The position numbers and the translations under genes are program-made. DNA of 64,000 nt from Bradyrhizobium viridifuturi (GTDB lineage Bacteria; Pseudomonadota; Alphaproteobacteria; Rhizobiales; Xanthobacteraceae): NCBI RefSeq assembly GCF_001238275.1, contig NZ_LGTB01000024.1, positions 62,001-126,000 of the forward strand, read 5' to 3'. Below, in pieces: positions 9,827 to 19,252 of the stretch (position 1 is its first letter; each line of letters starts with the position of its first letter). Below the pieces are notes generated by a model. It saw only the letters and a list, made by a program, of their open reading frames with translations, did no database searches and was not told the origin of the DNA.

Positions 9827-10518
9827 GTCGATGGCGGCGCGCTGATGACGAGGCGATCCTTCGGCGGCTTCGCGTCGGGTGCGCGCAGATAGAACGGACG
9901 CGGCGGCGCAGTGTCGGGATCCACGGCGGCGCCGACCCAGGCGACCCAGGTGATATCGGGTGCCGGCTGCCTGTCGACCTTGACCGGCGGCGGTGCATCC
10001 GCAGGCCAGCGCTCGGCGAGAATGTTGGCGGCGTTGCCGACCAGATGCAGCGCACCGAATTGAGAGGCATCGAGCGCCTCCGCGATCGGCGCCACCTTCG
10101 GCTTAAGCATCAAGCTGCCGTCGCCGCCGACGAGCTGGAAATAGACGTGATCGTGCCGCGCATCGATCGCCGACAGGATCGGGCTCTCGCCATTCTCGGC
10201 AACCACGGGCGCGGCGTAGGCAGCGAGCGTCGACAGTCCGACGATCGGCTTCGAGGCGGCGAGTGCGATGCCGCGCGCCGCCGAGAGGCCGACGCGCAGG
10301 CCGGTGAAGCTGCCGGGGCCGGTGGTGACTGCGATGCGGTCGAGGCCGGCAAAGCCGATGCCGCTCTCCTTCATCACCCGCGCGATCAGCGGCATCAGCG
10401 CCTCGGCATGGCCGCGCTGCATCGCTTGCGATTCGATCGCGATGGTGTTGCCGGAGGTGGTGTCGAGCACCGCCGCGGAGCAGGCGTCGAGTGCGGTATC
10501 AATGGCGAGAATCATCAT
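9823..10518 (-). CDS. tsaB: tRNA threonylcarbamoyladenosine biosynthesis protein TsaB
   Basis: TsaB is the Gcp-like partner of TsaD in the complex that makes t6A37 on ANN-decoding tRNAs. The 231-aa protein starts MMILAIDTALDACSAAVLD and has the ASKHA-fold motifs RGHAEALMPLI and VTTGPGSFTGLRVGLSAARG, which are diagnostic. It is co-translated with rimI downstream. The upstream gap to the Nfu gene holds a short hairpin (10642-10666). Confidence 0.95.
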   Translation of the reverse strand: MMILAIDTALDACSAAVLDTTSGNTIAIESQAMQRGHAEALMPLIARVMKESGIGFAGLDRIAVTTGPGSFTGLRVGLSAARGIALAASKPIVGLSTLAAYAAPVVAENGESPILSAIDARHDHVYFQLVGGDGSLMLKPKVAPIAEALDASQFGALHLVGNAANILAERWPADAPPPVKVDRQPAPDITWVAWVGAAVDPDTAPPRPFYLRAPDAKPPKDRLVISAPPST

Positions 10519-10641
10519 GGGGCAAACGTCAGGGCGAACGGAAGGTCAGCACCATTTCCGATTCGCCGGCTCACCGTTCGTCCCCCCTCTTGGGCGGGCA
10601 AAGCGCAATGCTGTGCCCACCATCAACTGTGTCGTATCGAA

Positions 10642-10666
10642 GGTGGGCTGCGCTTGGCGACCCACC
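10642..10666. repeat. Short hairpin in the nfu-tsaB intergenic gap
   Basis: GGTGGG and CCCACC pair around a 13-nt loop immediately downstream of the Nfu gene stop (minus strand). There is no clear T-run, so it is only a weak terminator candidate. It may be part of a dispersed repeat family, since the surrounding TGTGCCCACCATC gives a second inverted arm. Confidence 0.4.
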
Positions 10667-10675
10667 CTGCGCAAA

Positions 10676-11245
10676 TTACATCGGCCGGACTTCCTGCACG
10701 TCGGGCACGAAGTGCCGGAGCAGGTTCTGGATGCCGTGCTGCAAGGTGGCGGTCGATGACGGGCAGCCGGCGCAGGAGCCCTTCATGTTGAGATAGACGA
10801 TGCCGTCCTTGAAACCGCGGAAGGTGATGTCGCCGCCGTCATTGGCAACGGCCGGACGGACCCGGGTCTCGATCAGGTCCTTGATCTGCTCGACCGTCTC
10901 GGCGTCGGCCTCGTCGAAGAACTCGTCTTCCTCGTCACGCGCATCGTCGCTACCCGCGGTGCCGTCGGCGAGCAGCGGTGCGCCGGACATGTAATGCTCC
11001 ATGATGGCGCCGAGGATCGCGGGCTTGAGGTGCTGCCAGTCGCCGTCCGCTTTGGTCACGGTGATGAAGTCGGCGCCGTAGAACACGCCGGTGACACCGG
11101 CTACGGCGAACAGCCGTTCGGCGAGCGGCGAGCGTGCGGCGGATTCGGCCGACGAGAATTCCATGGTCCCGCTGTCGAGCACCAGGCGGCCCGGGATGAA
11201 TTTCAGGGTGGCGGGATTGGGTGTGGCTTCGGTCTGAATGAACAT
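10676..11245 (-). CDS. NifU/Nfu family iron-sulfur cluster carrier
   Basis: This is a 189-aa Fe-S scaffold/carrier with an N-terminal Nfu_N domain (MFIQTEATPNPATLKFIPG) and a C-terminal NifU domain containing the cluster ligands in MKGSCAGCPSS (CxxC). An acidic linker (DARDEEDEFFDEADAE) separates them. The start at the ATG at 11245 fits the mitochondrial/alphaproteobacterial Nfu1 family; the upstream 29-residue extension is not conserved. It probably delivers 4Fe-4S clusters to apoproteins such as MiaB and lipoyl synthase. Confidence 0.93.
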   Translation of the reverse strand: MFIQTEATPNPATLKFIPGRLVLDSGTMEFSSAESAARSPLAERLFAVAGVTGVFYGADFITVTKADGDWQHLKPAILGAIMEHYMSGAPLLADGTAGSDDARDEEDEFFDEADAETVEQIKDLIETRVRPAVANDGGDITFRGFKDGIVYLNMKGSCAGCPSSTATLQHGIQNLLRHFVPDVQEVRPM

Positions 11246-11389
11246 TTGCTCTCTCCGGCGTCGCCGGTTCAAGGCCGGCGCGTTGGGTTCCCCTACCAAA
11301 TGGCAACTAAAAAGCCGCCGATCAAGCCGCAAAACCGCGGTTCCGGGCCGCGATCCATGCCTTGGGAGGGGTTTCGAGGTCGATAACCC

Positions 11390-11884
11390 CTACGACAGGG
11401 CATCGATCTCGGCGTCGGTCAGGCCGCCGGGCACGATGGTCACCGGGATCGGGAACGTGCCCATGGTCTTGGCCATGGTGGTGATGATCGGCCCGGGGCC
11501 CTCCGCGCCGGGATTGGCGGCCAGCACCAGCATGGCGATATCGACGTCCTTGTCGATCACGTCGAGGATCTGCTCGGTCGGGTCGCCCTCGCGAATCGCC
11601 CGCTCCGGGGTGATCGCGGCGATCCCGTTGGCGCGGCCGGCGGCGCGGTCGAGCGCCTCATTGGCGGCCTCCTCGGCCTCCGCGCGCATGATGTCGGCGA
11701 CCCCGAGCCATTGCTGGTTCTGATCCTCGGTCTCGATCACCCGCAGCATCACGACGCCGCCGCCGACCCGGATCGCCCAGCGGCTGGCGTAATACACCGC
11801 GCGGTCCCATTCCGCAGTGTCGTCAACGATGACGAGGCATTTCGGCTTGTGACCTGTCTCGTAGCTTCGTCGCTGGGTGGTCAT
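11390..11884 (-). CDS. Universal stress protein (UspA family)
   Basis: This 164-aa single-domain Usp starts MTTQRRSYETGHKPKCLVIV. The typical N-terminal strand and acidic residues (VIVDDTAEWDRAVYYA) are followed by LRVIETEDQNQQW and the C-terminal IPVTIVPGGLTD. The ATP-binding glycine motif of classical UspA is not clear (LAANPGAEGPGP occupies that region), so nucleotide binding is uncertain. It lies downstream of trpS, with a hairpin between them. Confidence 0.85.
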   Translation of the reverse strand: MTTQRRSYETGHKPKCLVIVDDTAEWDRAVYYASRWAIRVGGGVVMLRVIETEDQNQQWLGVADIMRAEAEEAANEALDRAAGRANGIAAITPERAIREGDPTEQILDVIDKDVDIAMLVLAANPGAEGPGPIITTMAKTMGTFPIPVTIVPGGLTDAEIDALS

Positions 11885-11925
11885 GCATGTCCCGGTGCTG
11901 AACCAAACCAACCCATGCTGCCACA

Positions 11926-11950
11926 CTCCCTCTCTGTTGGGGAGAGGGAG
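11926..11950. repeat. Hairpin between trpS and the universal stress gene
   Basis: CTCCCTCTC (11926-11934) and GAGAGGGAG (11942-11950) form a perfect 9-bp stem with a 7-nt loop. It sits downstream of trpS. It resembles the CTCCC/GGGAG hairpins at 15743-15857 and 33974-33995, so it is probably a member of the same dispersed repeat family. No T-run follows. Confidence 0.6.
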
Positions 11951-11971
11951 CGCGCAGGTCTGCCGGTGATG

Positions 11972-13024
11972 TCAGCGCTGGCGAATGAAGCCGACGATAT
12001 CCTTGGTGAGGCGCATGGTCTCGTCGGCGATGCCGCGGGCGCGGTTGGCGCCGTCGACCAGGATCGAGTCGACATGGCCGGGATCGGCGACCAGCTTCTT
12101 CATCTCGGAGGCGATCGGCGCCAATTTTGCAACGCAAACCTCGACCAGCGCGTTCTTGAAGCTGGAGAACTGCCCGCCGCCGAACTGCGTCAGCACCTCC
12201 TGCTTGGAGATGCCGGCGAGCGCCGCGTAGATGCCGACCAGATTGTCGGCCTCCGGGCGCGTCTCGAGGCCCTTTTCCTCCGACGGCAGCGGCTCCGGAT
12301 CGGTCTTCGCCTTGCGGATCTTCTGCGCGATGGTGTCGGCGTCGTCGGTGAGGTTGATGCGCGAATTGTCCGACGCATCCGACTTCGACATCTTCTTAGT
12401 GCCGTCGCGCAGGCTCATCACCCGCGTCGCGGGCCCCGTGATCAGCGGCTCGGGCTGCGGAAAGAACAGGCCGTCGGCGAAGCCATGGCCACGGATCGAA
12501 TCGCCGAAGTCGTTGTTGAACTTCTGCGCGATGTCGCGGGACAGCTCGAGATGCTGCTTCTGGTCCTCGCCGACCGGCACATGGGTGGCGCGATACAGCA
12601 AGATGTCGGCCGCCATCAGCACCGGATAGTCGTAGAGCCCGACGGAAGCGTTCTCGCGGTCCTTGCCGGCCTTCTCCTTGAACTGGGTCATGCGGTTCAG
12701 CCAGCCGATCCGCGCGACGCAGTTGAAGATCCAGGTCAGTTCGGCATGGCCGGCGATCTGGCTCTGGTTGAACACGATGTGCTTCTTGGCATCGATGCCC
12801 GAGGCGATGAAGGCCGCGGTCACCTCGCGGGTGTTGCGCGCGAGCTCGGCCGGGCCGCCCCAGACCTCGACGCCCTGCGTGATCGCGTGCATGTCGACGA
12901 CGCAATAGATGCAGTTATGGGTCTGCTGCATCTTCACGAAGTTGACGATGGCGCCGAGATAGTTGCCGAGGTGCAGATTGCCCGTCGGCTGGACGCCTGA
13001 GAAAACCCGTTCAACGAACGCCAT
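11972..13024 (-). CDS. trpS: Tryptophan--tRNA ligase
   Basis: This is a class Ic aminoacyl-tRNA synthetase of 350 aa that charges tRNA-Trp. It starts VFSGVQPTGNLHLGNYLGA, which carries the HIGH-like motif as HLGN. The KMSKS loop is KKMSKSDASDNSR, and SKYDVDMHAIT-type residues (VVDMHAIT) are present. The C-terminal helical anticodon-binding part is complete. It starts at ATG 13024, 66 bp downstream of murJ. Confidence 0.97.
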   Translation of the reverse strand: MAFVERVFSGVQPTGNLHLGNYLGAIVNFVKMQQTHNCIYCVVDMHAITQGVEVWGGPAELARNTREVTAAFIASGIDAKKHIVFNQSQIAGHAELTWIFNCVARIGWLNRMTQFKEKAGKDRENASVGLYDYPVLMAADILLYRATHVPVGEDQKQHLELSRDIAQKFNNDFGDSIRGHGFADGLFFPQPEPLITGPATRVMSLRDGTKKMSKSDASDNSRINLTDDADTIAQKIRKAKTDPEPLPSEEKGLETRPEADNLVGIYAALAGISKQEVLTQFGGGQFSSFKNALVEVCVAKLAPIASEMKKLVADPGHVDSILVDGANRARGIADETMRLTKDIVGFIRQR

Positions 13025-13090
13025 GGTCTCGATTCCCGGAAATGATCGCTTTTGCGGCGTCGTTTGCCACTTAAGCCCCGCGCGCGCAAG

Positions 13091-14629
13091 TCAGGCGGGG
13101 CGTCTTTGCCTGATGGCGTTAACCGCCGCGCGCCAGCCGGTGACGCCCAAAGCTTGCAAAAACAGCCCGTAAGCGGCGATGCCGGCCGCGATCAGCACGA
13201 GGAGGGCAGCCGCCCGCGCCAAACCGTGTGCGCCTTCGGCCGGCAGCGCGCCTTCCGCGAGCCACAGCAAAGCGCCCATCGCGGCTGCCGCCGCCAGGAT
13301 ACGCGGCAGCCGGCGGCGGGCATCGGCATCGATCGAGAAGCCGAAAGTGGCGGCGCCCCTGCGGATCAGTGCCAGCGCATTGCTCCAGGCGCCGAGTGCG
13401 ATCCCTGCGGCAATGCCGCTGGCGCCGAAGAGATGGCCGAGCAGGAAGGCCGCGGCGATCGCCACCACGACCGCCTTCAGCGTCGCAAACAATGGCGTCA
13501 GCGTGTCCTCGCGGGCAAAGAATGCCGGCGACAGCGCCTTCACCAGCACATGCGCCGGCAGCGCGAGCGTCAGCCAGATCAGGGCCTGTGCGGTTGCCGC
13601 GCTATCCTCCGCGGTGAACGCGCCGTGCTCGAACAGCATCCGCACGATCGGTCCGCTCAGCACCATCAGACCGAGCGTCGCCGGCAGCGCCAGCCCGGCC
13701 GCAAGCTCGAGGGCGCGCGATTCCGCATGCGCGATCGCCGCATGCTCGCCGCTGCGCACGGCGCGCGTCATCTCCGGGATCAGCACGGTACCCATCGCGA
13801 CGCCGACAATGCCGAGCGGCAGCTCGAGCAGGCGGTTGGCGAAATAGAGCCAGGACACCGCCGATGGCGAGGTGGACGCGATCACCGCGCCAGCAACCAT
13901 GAGCCATTGCGGCGCGCTGCTCGCGACCATGCCGGGGACCGCGCGGCCGAGAAAGCCGCGCATCTCGGGATCGAAGGAGACGCGCAGCGGCGCCGCGAGC
14001 TTTGCGCCGCGCAGCGCCAGCATCGACAGTTGCAGGAAGCCGGCGACGCCGATGGTGGCCGCCATGACAAGCGCGGCCTGCACCGGATCCTGCTGCCGCA
14101 TCAGCAGCACCGCCATGACTGCGATCAGCGTGATGTTGAACAGCAGCGGCGAGAACGCCGTCAGCGCAAAGCGCCCCTGCGCGTTGAGCAGCGCCATCAT
14201 CACGGTGACCGGGCCGGCGAAGGCGAGATAGGGCAGCATCAGCCTTGCATCGTCGACGGCGAATTGCAGCGTGTCGCGGCCGACAAAGCCGGGCGCGATC
14301 GCCGCGATCACCAGCGGCATCAAAACGCCGATCACGAGCGCGGCCGCGATCACGGCGGCGCTGACGGTGCCGAGCACGCGACCGGCAAACGCGGTTGCCG
14401 CGTCCATGCCGTCCGCATCGCGCGCCTTCAGCCATGCCGGCACCAAGGCAGCGTTCAGCCCACCCTCGGCCAGCAGCCGCCGCACCACGTTCACAAGCTG
14501 GAACGCCGCCAGAAACGCATCCGCCACCGGCCCCGCGCCAAGCAGCGCCGCGATCACGGAATCGCGCACGAAGCCGAGCAGTCGCGAGGCCAGCGTTCCC
14601 GAGGAGACGGTGAGGAAGGAGCGGAACAT
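13091..14629 (-). CDS. murJ: Lipid II flippase MurJ
   Basis: MurJ is the inner-membrane MOP-superfamily protein that flips lipid II for peptidoglycan synthesis. It is 512 aa with about 14 hydrophobic segments. The start MFRSFLTVSSGTLASRLLGF and the motif DAFLAAFQLVNVVRRLLAEG are characteristic of MviN/MurJ. It is divergent from the adenosine-kinase-like gene across 93 bp. A very long plus-strand open frame runs through this gene but is an antisense artefact. Confidence 0.96.
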   Translation of the reverse strand: MFRSFLTVSSGTLASRLLGFVRDSVIAALLGAGPVADAFLAAFQLVNVVRRLLAEGGLNAALVPAWLKARDADGMDAATAFAGRVLGTVSAAVIAAALVIGVLMPLVIAAIAPGFVGRDTLQFAVDDARLMLPYLAFAGPVTVMMALLNAQGRFALTAFSPLLFNITLIAVMAVLLMRQQDPVQAALVMAATIGVAGFLQLSMLALRGAKLAAPLRVSFDPEMRGFLGRAVPGMVASSAPQWLMVAGAVIASTSPSAVSWLYFANRLLELPLGIVGVAMGTVLIPEMTRAVRSGEHAAIAHAESRALELAAGLALPATLGLMVLSGPIVRMLFEHGAFTAEDSAATAQALIWLTLALPAHVLVKALSPAFFAREDTLTPLFATLKAVVVAIAAAFLLGHLFGASGIAAGIALGAWSNALALIRRGAATFGFSIDADARRRLPRILAAAAAMGALLWLAEGALPAEGAHGLARAAALLVLIAAGIAAYGLFLQALGVTGWRAAVNAIRQRRPA

Positions 14630-14722
14630 CGGGCCTGTATAGCAGCCGCTTCCCTTGCTGGCGCTAGGTGTAACGTGATAGGTCGCGGCTCTTGTTGGGT
14701 GGCGTTAACACAGGGCAGGTCT

Positions 14723-15724
14723 ATGGCTGACGCAAAATATGACGTTCTCGGGATCGGCAACGCGATCTTCGACGTGCTGGTGCAAACAGATGAGGCATTC
14801 CTTGCCCGTCACGGCATGACCAAGGGCTCGATGCAGCTGATCGACGAGGCGCGCGCCACCGCGATCTACAGCGACATGGGCGTGGCGACCGAGATGTCGG
14901 GTGGCTCGGCTGCCAACACGATCGTCGGCGTCGGCAATCTCGGGGCCCGCGCCGCCTATGTCGGCAAGGTCAAGGACGACCAGATCGGCAAGCTTTACGT
15001 CCACGACATCCGCGCCGCCGGCGTCACCTTCGACACCGCGCCGGCCAAGTCCGGCCCGGCCACCGGCTGCTGCTACGTGCTGGTGACGCCGGACGGCGAG
15101 CGCACCATGAACACCTATCTCGGCGCCGCGCAGGACCTGACACCCGACGACATCGTTCCGGCGCAGATCGAAGCCGCCGGCATCATCTATCTCGAAGGCT
15201 ATCTCTGGGATCCGAAGAACGCCAAGGACGCTTTCGTGAAGGCGGCGACGATTGCGCATGGCGCCGGCCGCCAGGTCGCACTGACGCTGTCGGATTCGTT
15301 CTGCGTCGATCGCTACCGCGACGAATTCCTCGATCTGATGCGCAAGGGCATCGTGGACCTGGTGTTTTCAAACGAGTCCGAGTTGCACTCGCTGTACCAG
15401 ACCTCGGATTTCGACACCGCGCTGAAGCAGTTCGGCAAGGACACGAAGCTCGGCGTCGTCACCCGCAGCGAGAAGGGCTGCGTCGTGATCTCCGGGAATG
15501 AGGTTACTTCGGCGCCGGCCTCTCCGATCGACAAGCTCGTCGACACAACAGGCGCCGGCGACCTGTTCGCGGCCGGCTTCTTGGTCGGTCTCGTGCGCAA
15601 TGTCGGTTACGAAAATGCCGGCCGTCTCGGCGCGCTCGCCGCCGCCGAGGTGATCCAGCACATCGGCGCCCGGCCGCTGGTGTCGCTGAAGGATCTGGCG
15701 AAGGCGAAGGGGCTGCTGGTTTAA
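14723..15724 (+). CDS. Adenosine kinase-like PfkB carbohydrate kinase
   Basis: This is a ribokinase/PfkB-family kinase of 333 aa. It starts YDVLGIGNAIFDVLVQ, has the substrate region SGGSAANTIVGVGNLG (PfkB signature 1) and the catalytic signature DTTGAGDLFAAGFL with the base Asp. Alphaproteobacterial proteins of this type are annotated adenosine kinase (adenosine to AMP salvage), but another nucleoside or sugar substrate is possible. The ATG at 14723 matches the family N terminus, although the reading frame stays open far upstream. It is the first plus-strand gene of the window and is convergent with the acyl-CoA synthetase. Confidence 0.9.
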   Translation: MADAKYDVLGIGNAIFDVLVQTDEAFLARHGMTKGSMQLIDEARATAIYSDMGVATEMSGGSAANTIVGVGNLGARAAYVGKVKDDQIGKLYVHDIRAAGVTFDTAPAKSGPATGCCYVLVTPDGERTMNTYLGAAQDLTPDDIVPAQIEAAGIIYLEGYLWDPKNAKDAFVKAATIAHGAGRQVALTLSDSFCVDRYRDEFLDLMRKGIVDLVFSNESELHSLYQTSDFDTALKQFGKDTKLGVVTRSEKGCVVISGNEVTSAPASPIDKLVDTTGAGDLFAAGFLVGLVRNVGYENAGRLGALAAAEVIQHIGARPLVSLKDLAKAKGLLV

Positions 15725-15742
15725 GGCGCGGCTCACTTTCTT

Positions 15743-15857
15743 CACCTCTCCCGCCTGCGGGGGAGATCGGCGCTTAGCGCCGGGTGGGGCTCTCTCCACA
15801 GAATGACTCGTGGAGAGAGCCCCCACCCCGACCCTCCCCAGCAAGCGGGAGAGGGAG
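15743..15857. repeat. Nested inverted repeat between convergent genes
   Basis: An inner stem pairs GTGGGGCTCTCTCCAC (15784-15799) with GTGGAGAGAGC plus a C-run (15810-15826, one extra C). An outer pair is CTCTCCCGC near 15747 with GCGGGAGAG near 15845. It resembles the dispersed palindromic elements common in Bradyrhizobium intergenic DNA. Placed between two convergent genes, it could also end transcription from both sides. Confidence 0.75.
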
Positions 15858-15865
15858 ACGAAGCA

Positions 15866-17566
15866 TCACGCTGTCTTCGCCGCCTTCAATCCCAGCCGCT
15901 TCTCCACCGCGTCGCGCATCACGAATTTCTGGATCTTGCCGGTCACCGTCATCGGGAATTCCTCGACGAATTCGACATAGCGCGGGATCTTGTTGTGGGC
16001 GATCTGGCCCTGGCAGAAGGCGCGGACCTCGTCTGCCGTGAGCGTTTCGCCTGACCGCACGCGAACCCAGGCGCACAGCTCCTCGCCGTAGCGCTGGTCG
16101 GCGACGCCGAAGATCTGCACGTCCTGGATCTTCGGATGGCGGTAGAGGAATTCCTCGATCTCTCGGGGATAAAGGTTCTCGCCGCCGCGGATCACCAGGT
16201 CCTTGATGCGGCCGACGATGTTGCAATAGCCCTCGTCGTCGATCACGGCGAGATCGCCGGTGTGCATCCAGCCATTGGCGTCGAGCACCTCGCCGGTCTT
16301 TTCCTTCTCGTCCCAATAGCCGAGCATGACGCTGTAGCCGCGGGTGCAGAGCTCGCCGCGTTCGCCGCGCGGCACCACCTTGCCGTCGAGATCGACCACC
16401 TTGACCTCGACATGCGGATGGATGCGACCGACGGTGGAGACGCGGCGCTCCAAGGGATCGTCGGTTGCGCTCTGGAAGCTCACCGGACTGGTCTCGGTCA
16501 TGCCGTAGGCGATCGTCACCTCGCGCATGTTCATCTCGGTGTTGACGCGTTTCATCACCTCGATCGGGCAGGGCGCGCCGGCCATGATGCCGGTACGCAG
16601 CGAGGAGAGATCGAAGCGAGAGAACTCCGGATGATCGAGCTCGGCGATGAACATGGTCGGCACGCCGTACAGCGTCGTGCATTTCTCCTGCGCAATCGTC
16701 GTCAACGTCGCCAAGGGATCAAAACCTTCGCCGGGATACACCATGGTGGTGCCGAGCGTGACCGAGGCAAGGTTGCCCATCACCATGCCGAAGCAATGAT
16801 AGAGCGGCACCGGAATGCAGATGCGGTCCTGTTCGGTCAGCCGCATGGCGCGGCCGGTGAAGTAGCCGTTGTTGAGGATGTTGTGATGGGTCAGCGTCAC
16901 GCCCTTCGGCGATCCGGTGGTGCCGCTGGTGAACTGGATGTTGACGGGGTCGTCGAATTGCAAGCTCGCGCCGAGCGCCGCAAGCTGCTCGCGATGACGC
17001 TCCCCGCCCATCTGCGCGACCGCATCGAACGGAATCGTGCCCGGCGCCGCCGGTCCACCGATCTGGATCACGGCGCGCAATTGCGGCAGCCGCGCCGATC
17101 GCAATTGGCCGGGTGTGGCGCTCGCAAGCTCGGGCAGCAGCGTGTTCAGCATCTCCATATAGGCCGAGGTCTTGAACGCGGTCGCCGTCACGATCGCGGC
17201 GCAGCCGACCTTGCCGAGCGCGAATTCGAGCTCGCTCAGGCGATAGGCCGGATTGATGGTGACGAGGATCAGCCCGGCCTTCGCGGCGGCGAATTGCGTC
17301 AGCGTCCATTCCGGCCGGTTCAGCGACCAGATGCCGATCCGCTCGCCGCGTTGCAGGCCGAGCGCAAGGAACCCCGCCGCCAGCGCCTCGACCCGCTCGG
17401 CGAATTCGTTCCAGGTCCAGCGCACATTGTGGCTGGGCGAGACCAGCGCCTCGCGCTCACCCCAGCGCGCGCGGGCGCGATCGAGGCTGCGGCCGATGGT
17501 TTCACCGAGCAGCGGCGTATCGGAAATGCCGCAGACATAGCTGTCCGCCTTGGGGGTGGGTGCCAA
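15866..17566 (-). CDS. AMP-dependent acyl-CoA synthetase (FadD-like)
   Basis: This is an ANL-superfamily ligase of 566 aa that activates a carboxylic acid as acyl-AMP and then acyl-CoA. The P-loop-like motif is FTSGTTGSPKGVTLTH, followed by YGMTETSPVS, the adenylate motif GWMHTGDLAVIDDEGY, GRIKDLVIRGGENLYP, and the catalytic lysine region TVTGKIQKF. The motifs match medium/long-chain fatty acyl-CoA synthetases. The start is TTG at 17566 behind an AGGAG Shine-Dalgarno. The exact chain-length preference is unknown. Confidence 0.92.
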   Translation of the reverse strand: MAPTPKADSYVCGISDTPLLGETIGRSLDRARARWGEREALVSPSHNVRWTWNEFAERVEALAAGFLALGLQRGERIGIWSLNRPEWTLTQFAAAKAGLILVTINPAYRLSELEFALGKVGCAAIVTATAFKTSAYMEMLNTLLPELASATPGQLRSARLPQLRAVIQIGGPAAPGTIPFDAVAQMGGERHREQLAALGASLQFDDPVNIQFTSGTTGSPKGVTLTHHNILNNGYFTGRAMRLTEQDRICIPVPLYHCFGMVMGNLASVTLGTTMVYPGEGFDPLATLTTIAQEKCTTLYGVPTMFIAELDHPEFSRFDLSSLRTGIMAGAPCPIEVMKRVNTEMNMREVTIAYGMTETSPVSFQSATDDPLERRVSTVGRIHPHVEVKVVDLDGKVVPRGERGELCTRGYSVMLGYWDEKEKTGEVLDANGWMHTGDLAVIDDEGYCNIVGRIKDLVIRGGENLYPREIEEFLYRHPKIQDVQIFGVADQRYGEELCAWVRVRSGETLTADEVRAFCQGQIAHNKIPRYVEFVEEFPMTVTGKIQKFVMRDAVEKRLGLKAAKTA

Positions 17567-17661
17567 GTTCGTTCTCCTCGTGGTCGTGTTCGTGTCGCGC
17601 TTTTTTGCGCGATCTTAGTCGTTTGGCGCCGACGGGACAGGCCCGACCTATGGCGGGTATG

Positions 17662-17691
17662 AAAAATCCCTCCCCGCGAGGAGAGGGATTT
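17662..17691 (-). terminator. Rho-independent terminator of the serine hydrolase gene
   Basis: On the minus strand, AAATCCCTC (complement of 17683-17691) pairs with GAGGGATTT (complement of 17664-17672), and a run of five T follows. It begins about 20 bp after the serine hydrolase stop at 17712. Stem and T-run are both good, so this is one of the clearest intrinsic terminators in the window. Confidence 0.75.
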
Positions 17692-17711
17692 CGCGTTGCT
17701 TGGCTGGAACC

Positions 17712-18905
17712 TTACGCCGCCCTTTGCCCGCTGCCGGCATCGAGACCGGCATAGATGCCTTTCTCGAAGCCTGCGAAGGCCTCGAGACTATGCTTGTCGG
17801 CGAATGGCAGCAGCTGGGTCAGGATCACGCCGCAGACGTCGCGCGACGGATCGATCCAGTAATAGGTGTTGGCGAGGCCCGCCCAGGCGAGGCTGCCGGG
17901 GCTGCGGCCTTCCGGCGTCTTGGCGGTGTTGATGAGGAAGCTCAGTCCCCACTTCTTCACCTGGTCCGGATAGAGGTCGACATCGTTCGTGTACGGTGGC
18001 GCCGCGGTCGTCATCTTGCTGACGCTGAGATCGCCCATCTGGTTCTGCCCCATCGCCGCGACGGTCTCGGGTTTCAGCAGCTGGTTGCCGTTGCCTTTGC
18101 CCTTGTTGAGGATCATCTGGCAGAACTTGATGTAGTCGGCCGCGGTCGAATACAGCCCGCCGCCACCCATGTGGAATTCAGGGTTCTGCTCGAGCTCGAA
18201 CGGCATCGCGGCGAGCGTGCCGTCCTCACCGCGGGCATGCATGCCGACCAGCCGCTTGCGCATGTTGTCCGTGATCTTGAAGCCGGTGTCGCTCATGCCG
18301 AGCGGCGCAAACATGTTGTCACGCAGATAGGCATCGAGCTTCTTGCCGGATGCGGCTTCCACTGCCTTGCCGACGAAGTCGATATTGATGCCGTATTCCC
18401 AGCGTGTGCCCGGATCGCTCGCGAGCGGCGTCTTCAGCGCGGCGTTCAGGCAGGAGATGATCCCGGGCGTGCCGGTCTTCTCCATGTATTTCCCCATGTC
18501 GGCGTTCCACAGGTCGTAGCAGAAGCCTGCGGTGTGGGTCATGAGCTTGCGCAGCGTGATCGGCGCCTTCGCCGGCCGCAGCTTCGGCTCGCCCTTGGCG
18601 TCGAAGCCGTCGAGCACCTGCGGCGCGGCGAGATCGGGCAACAGCTTGCCGATCGGCTCGTCGAGCGACAGCTTGCCCTGCTCGACCAACTGCATCGCGC
18701 CCGCTGATGTCACGGCCTTGGTCATCGAGGCGATCCAGAACACGCTGTCGGCCGTCATCGGATCGCTCTTGGAGAGGTCGCGCTTGCCGAACGCGCCTTC
18801 GTAGATCACGTCCTTGCCGGTGGCCGCGACGGCGACCACGCCGGGAATCTCCTTTGCCTCGCTCTTCTGCCGCAATACCTGATCGATCTGAGCCTTGCTC
18901 TGCAT
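17712..18905 (-). CDS. Serine hydrolase, beta-lactamase/esterase EstB-like
   Basis: This 397-aa protein has the class C beta-lactamase/DD-peptidase fold. The nucleophile motif SMTK (in FWIASMTKAVTSAGAM) is clear. The second motif region WEYGINIDF supplies the Tyr, and a late glycine-rich segment (SLAWAGLANTYYWIDP) matches esterases of family VIII. No signal peptide is visible from the chosen ATG at 18905 (MQSKAQIDQVLRQKSE). The longer in-frame extension to 19265 is basic and unlike the family. It is probably a cytoplasmic carboxylesterase rather than an antibiotic-resistance enzyme. Confidence 0.87.
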   Translation of the reverse strand: MQSKAQIDQVLRQKSEAKEIPGVVAVAATGKDVIYEGAFGKRDLSKSDPMTADSVFWIASMTKAVTSAGAMQLVEQGKLSLDEPIGKLLPDLAAPQVLDGFDAKGEPKLRPAKAPITLRKLMTHTAGFCYDLWNADMGKYMEKTGTPGIISCLNAALKTPLASDPGTRWEYGINIDFVGKAVEAASGKKLDAYLRDNMFAPLGMSDTGFKITDNMRKRLVGMHARGEDGTLAAMPFELEQNPEFHMGGGGLYSTAADYIKFCQMILNKGKGNGNQLLKPETVAAMGQNQMGDLSVSKMTTAAPPYTNDVDLYPDQVKKWGLSFLINTAKTPEGRSPGSLAWAGLANTYYWIDPSRDVCGVILTQLLPFADKHSLEAFAGFEKGIYAGLDAGSGQRAA

Positions 18906-19252
18906 TGGGGGCGTCCTCCGGTGGGGTTTATTGTTTTGAAGTGCGGGGATCATCCTCCCGCTTTTCTGCTCCCGCAAGGCGGCCGCGAAACGATGATGTC
19001 GCGATGTCGTGAAGGACGAGGACGCAGGAAAGGCGCCGTTCAACGAATGTTCACTACCAGCGGATTTTGCGGTGGACTCCGGACATGTCCGAGGTGGACG
19101 CTCGTGGAGGGCCACGGTAACGTGATCGGCAGATTGATTTTCGTACCTGTTTTTTTGCATTAACGCATTCAGATCGCTGCACAAAAGGTGTGGCGAATTG
19201 GGATGGATTTGACGAAAAGATTCGTCATTTCGCGCCTTGCGGGGACGCAGCA
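18906..19252. other. Intergenic region, promoter area of two divergent genes
   Basis: These 347 bp separate the serine hydrolase (minus) from a small hypothetical gene (plus). I see no convincing coding sequence, RNA or repeat. A short AT-rich stretch near 19146-19162 with a run of seven T is the only local anomaly. The region presumably carries both promoters. Confidence 0.5.

Noticed and set aside
13052..14722. A plus-strand frame open for about 557 codons that runs in frame into the adenosine-kinase-like gene, suggesting an 890-aa protein.
   Set aside because: It is exactly antisense to murJ, its composition is Arg/Gln/His-rich without any domain, and the kinase has a normal start at 14723. 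Long antisense frames are expected in high-GC DNA.
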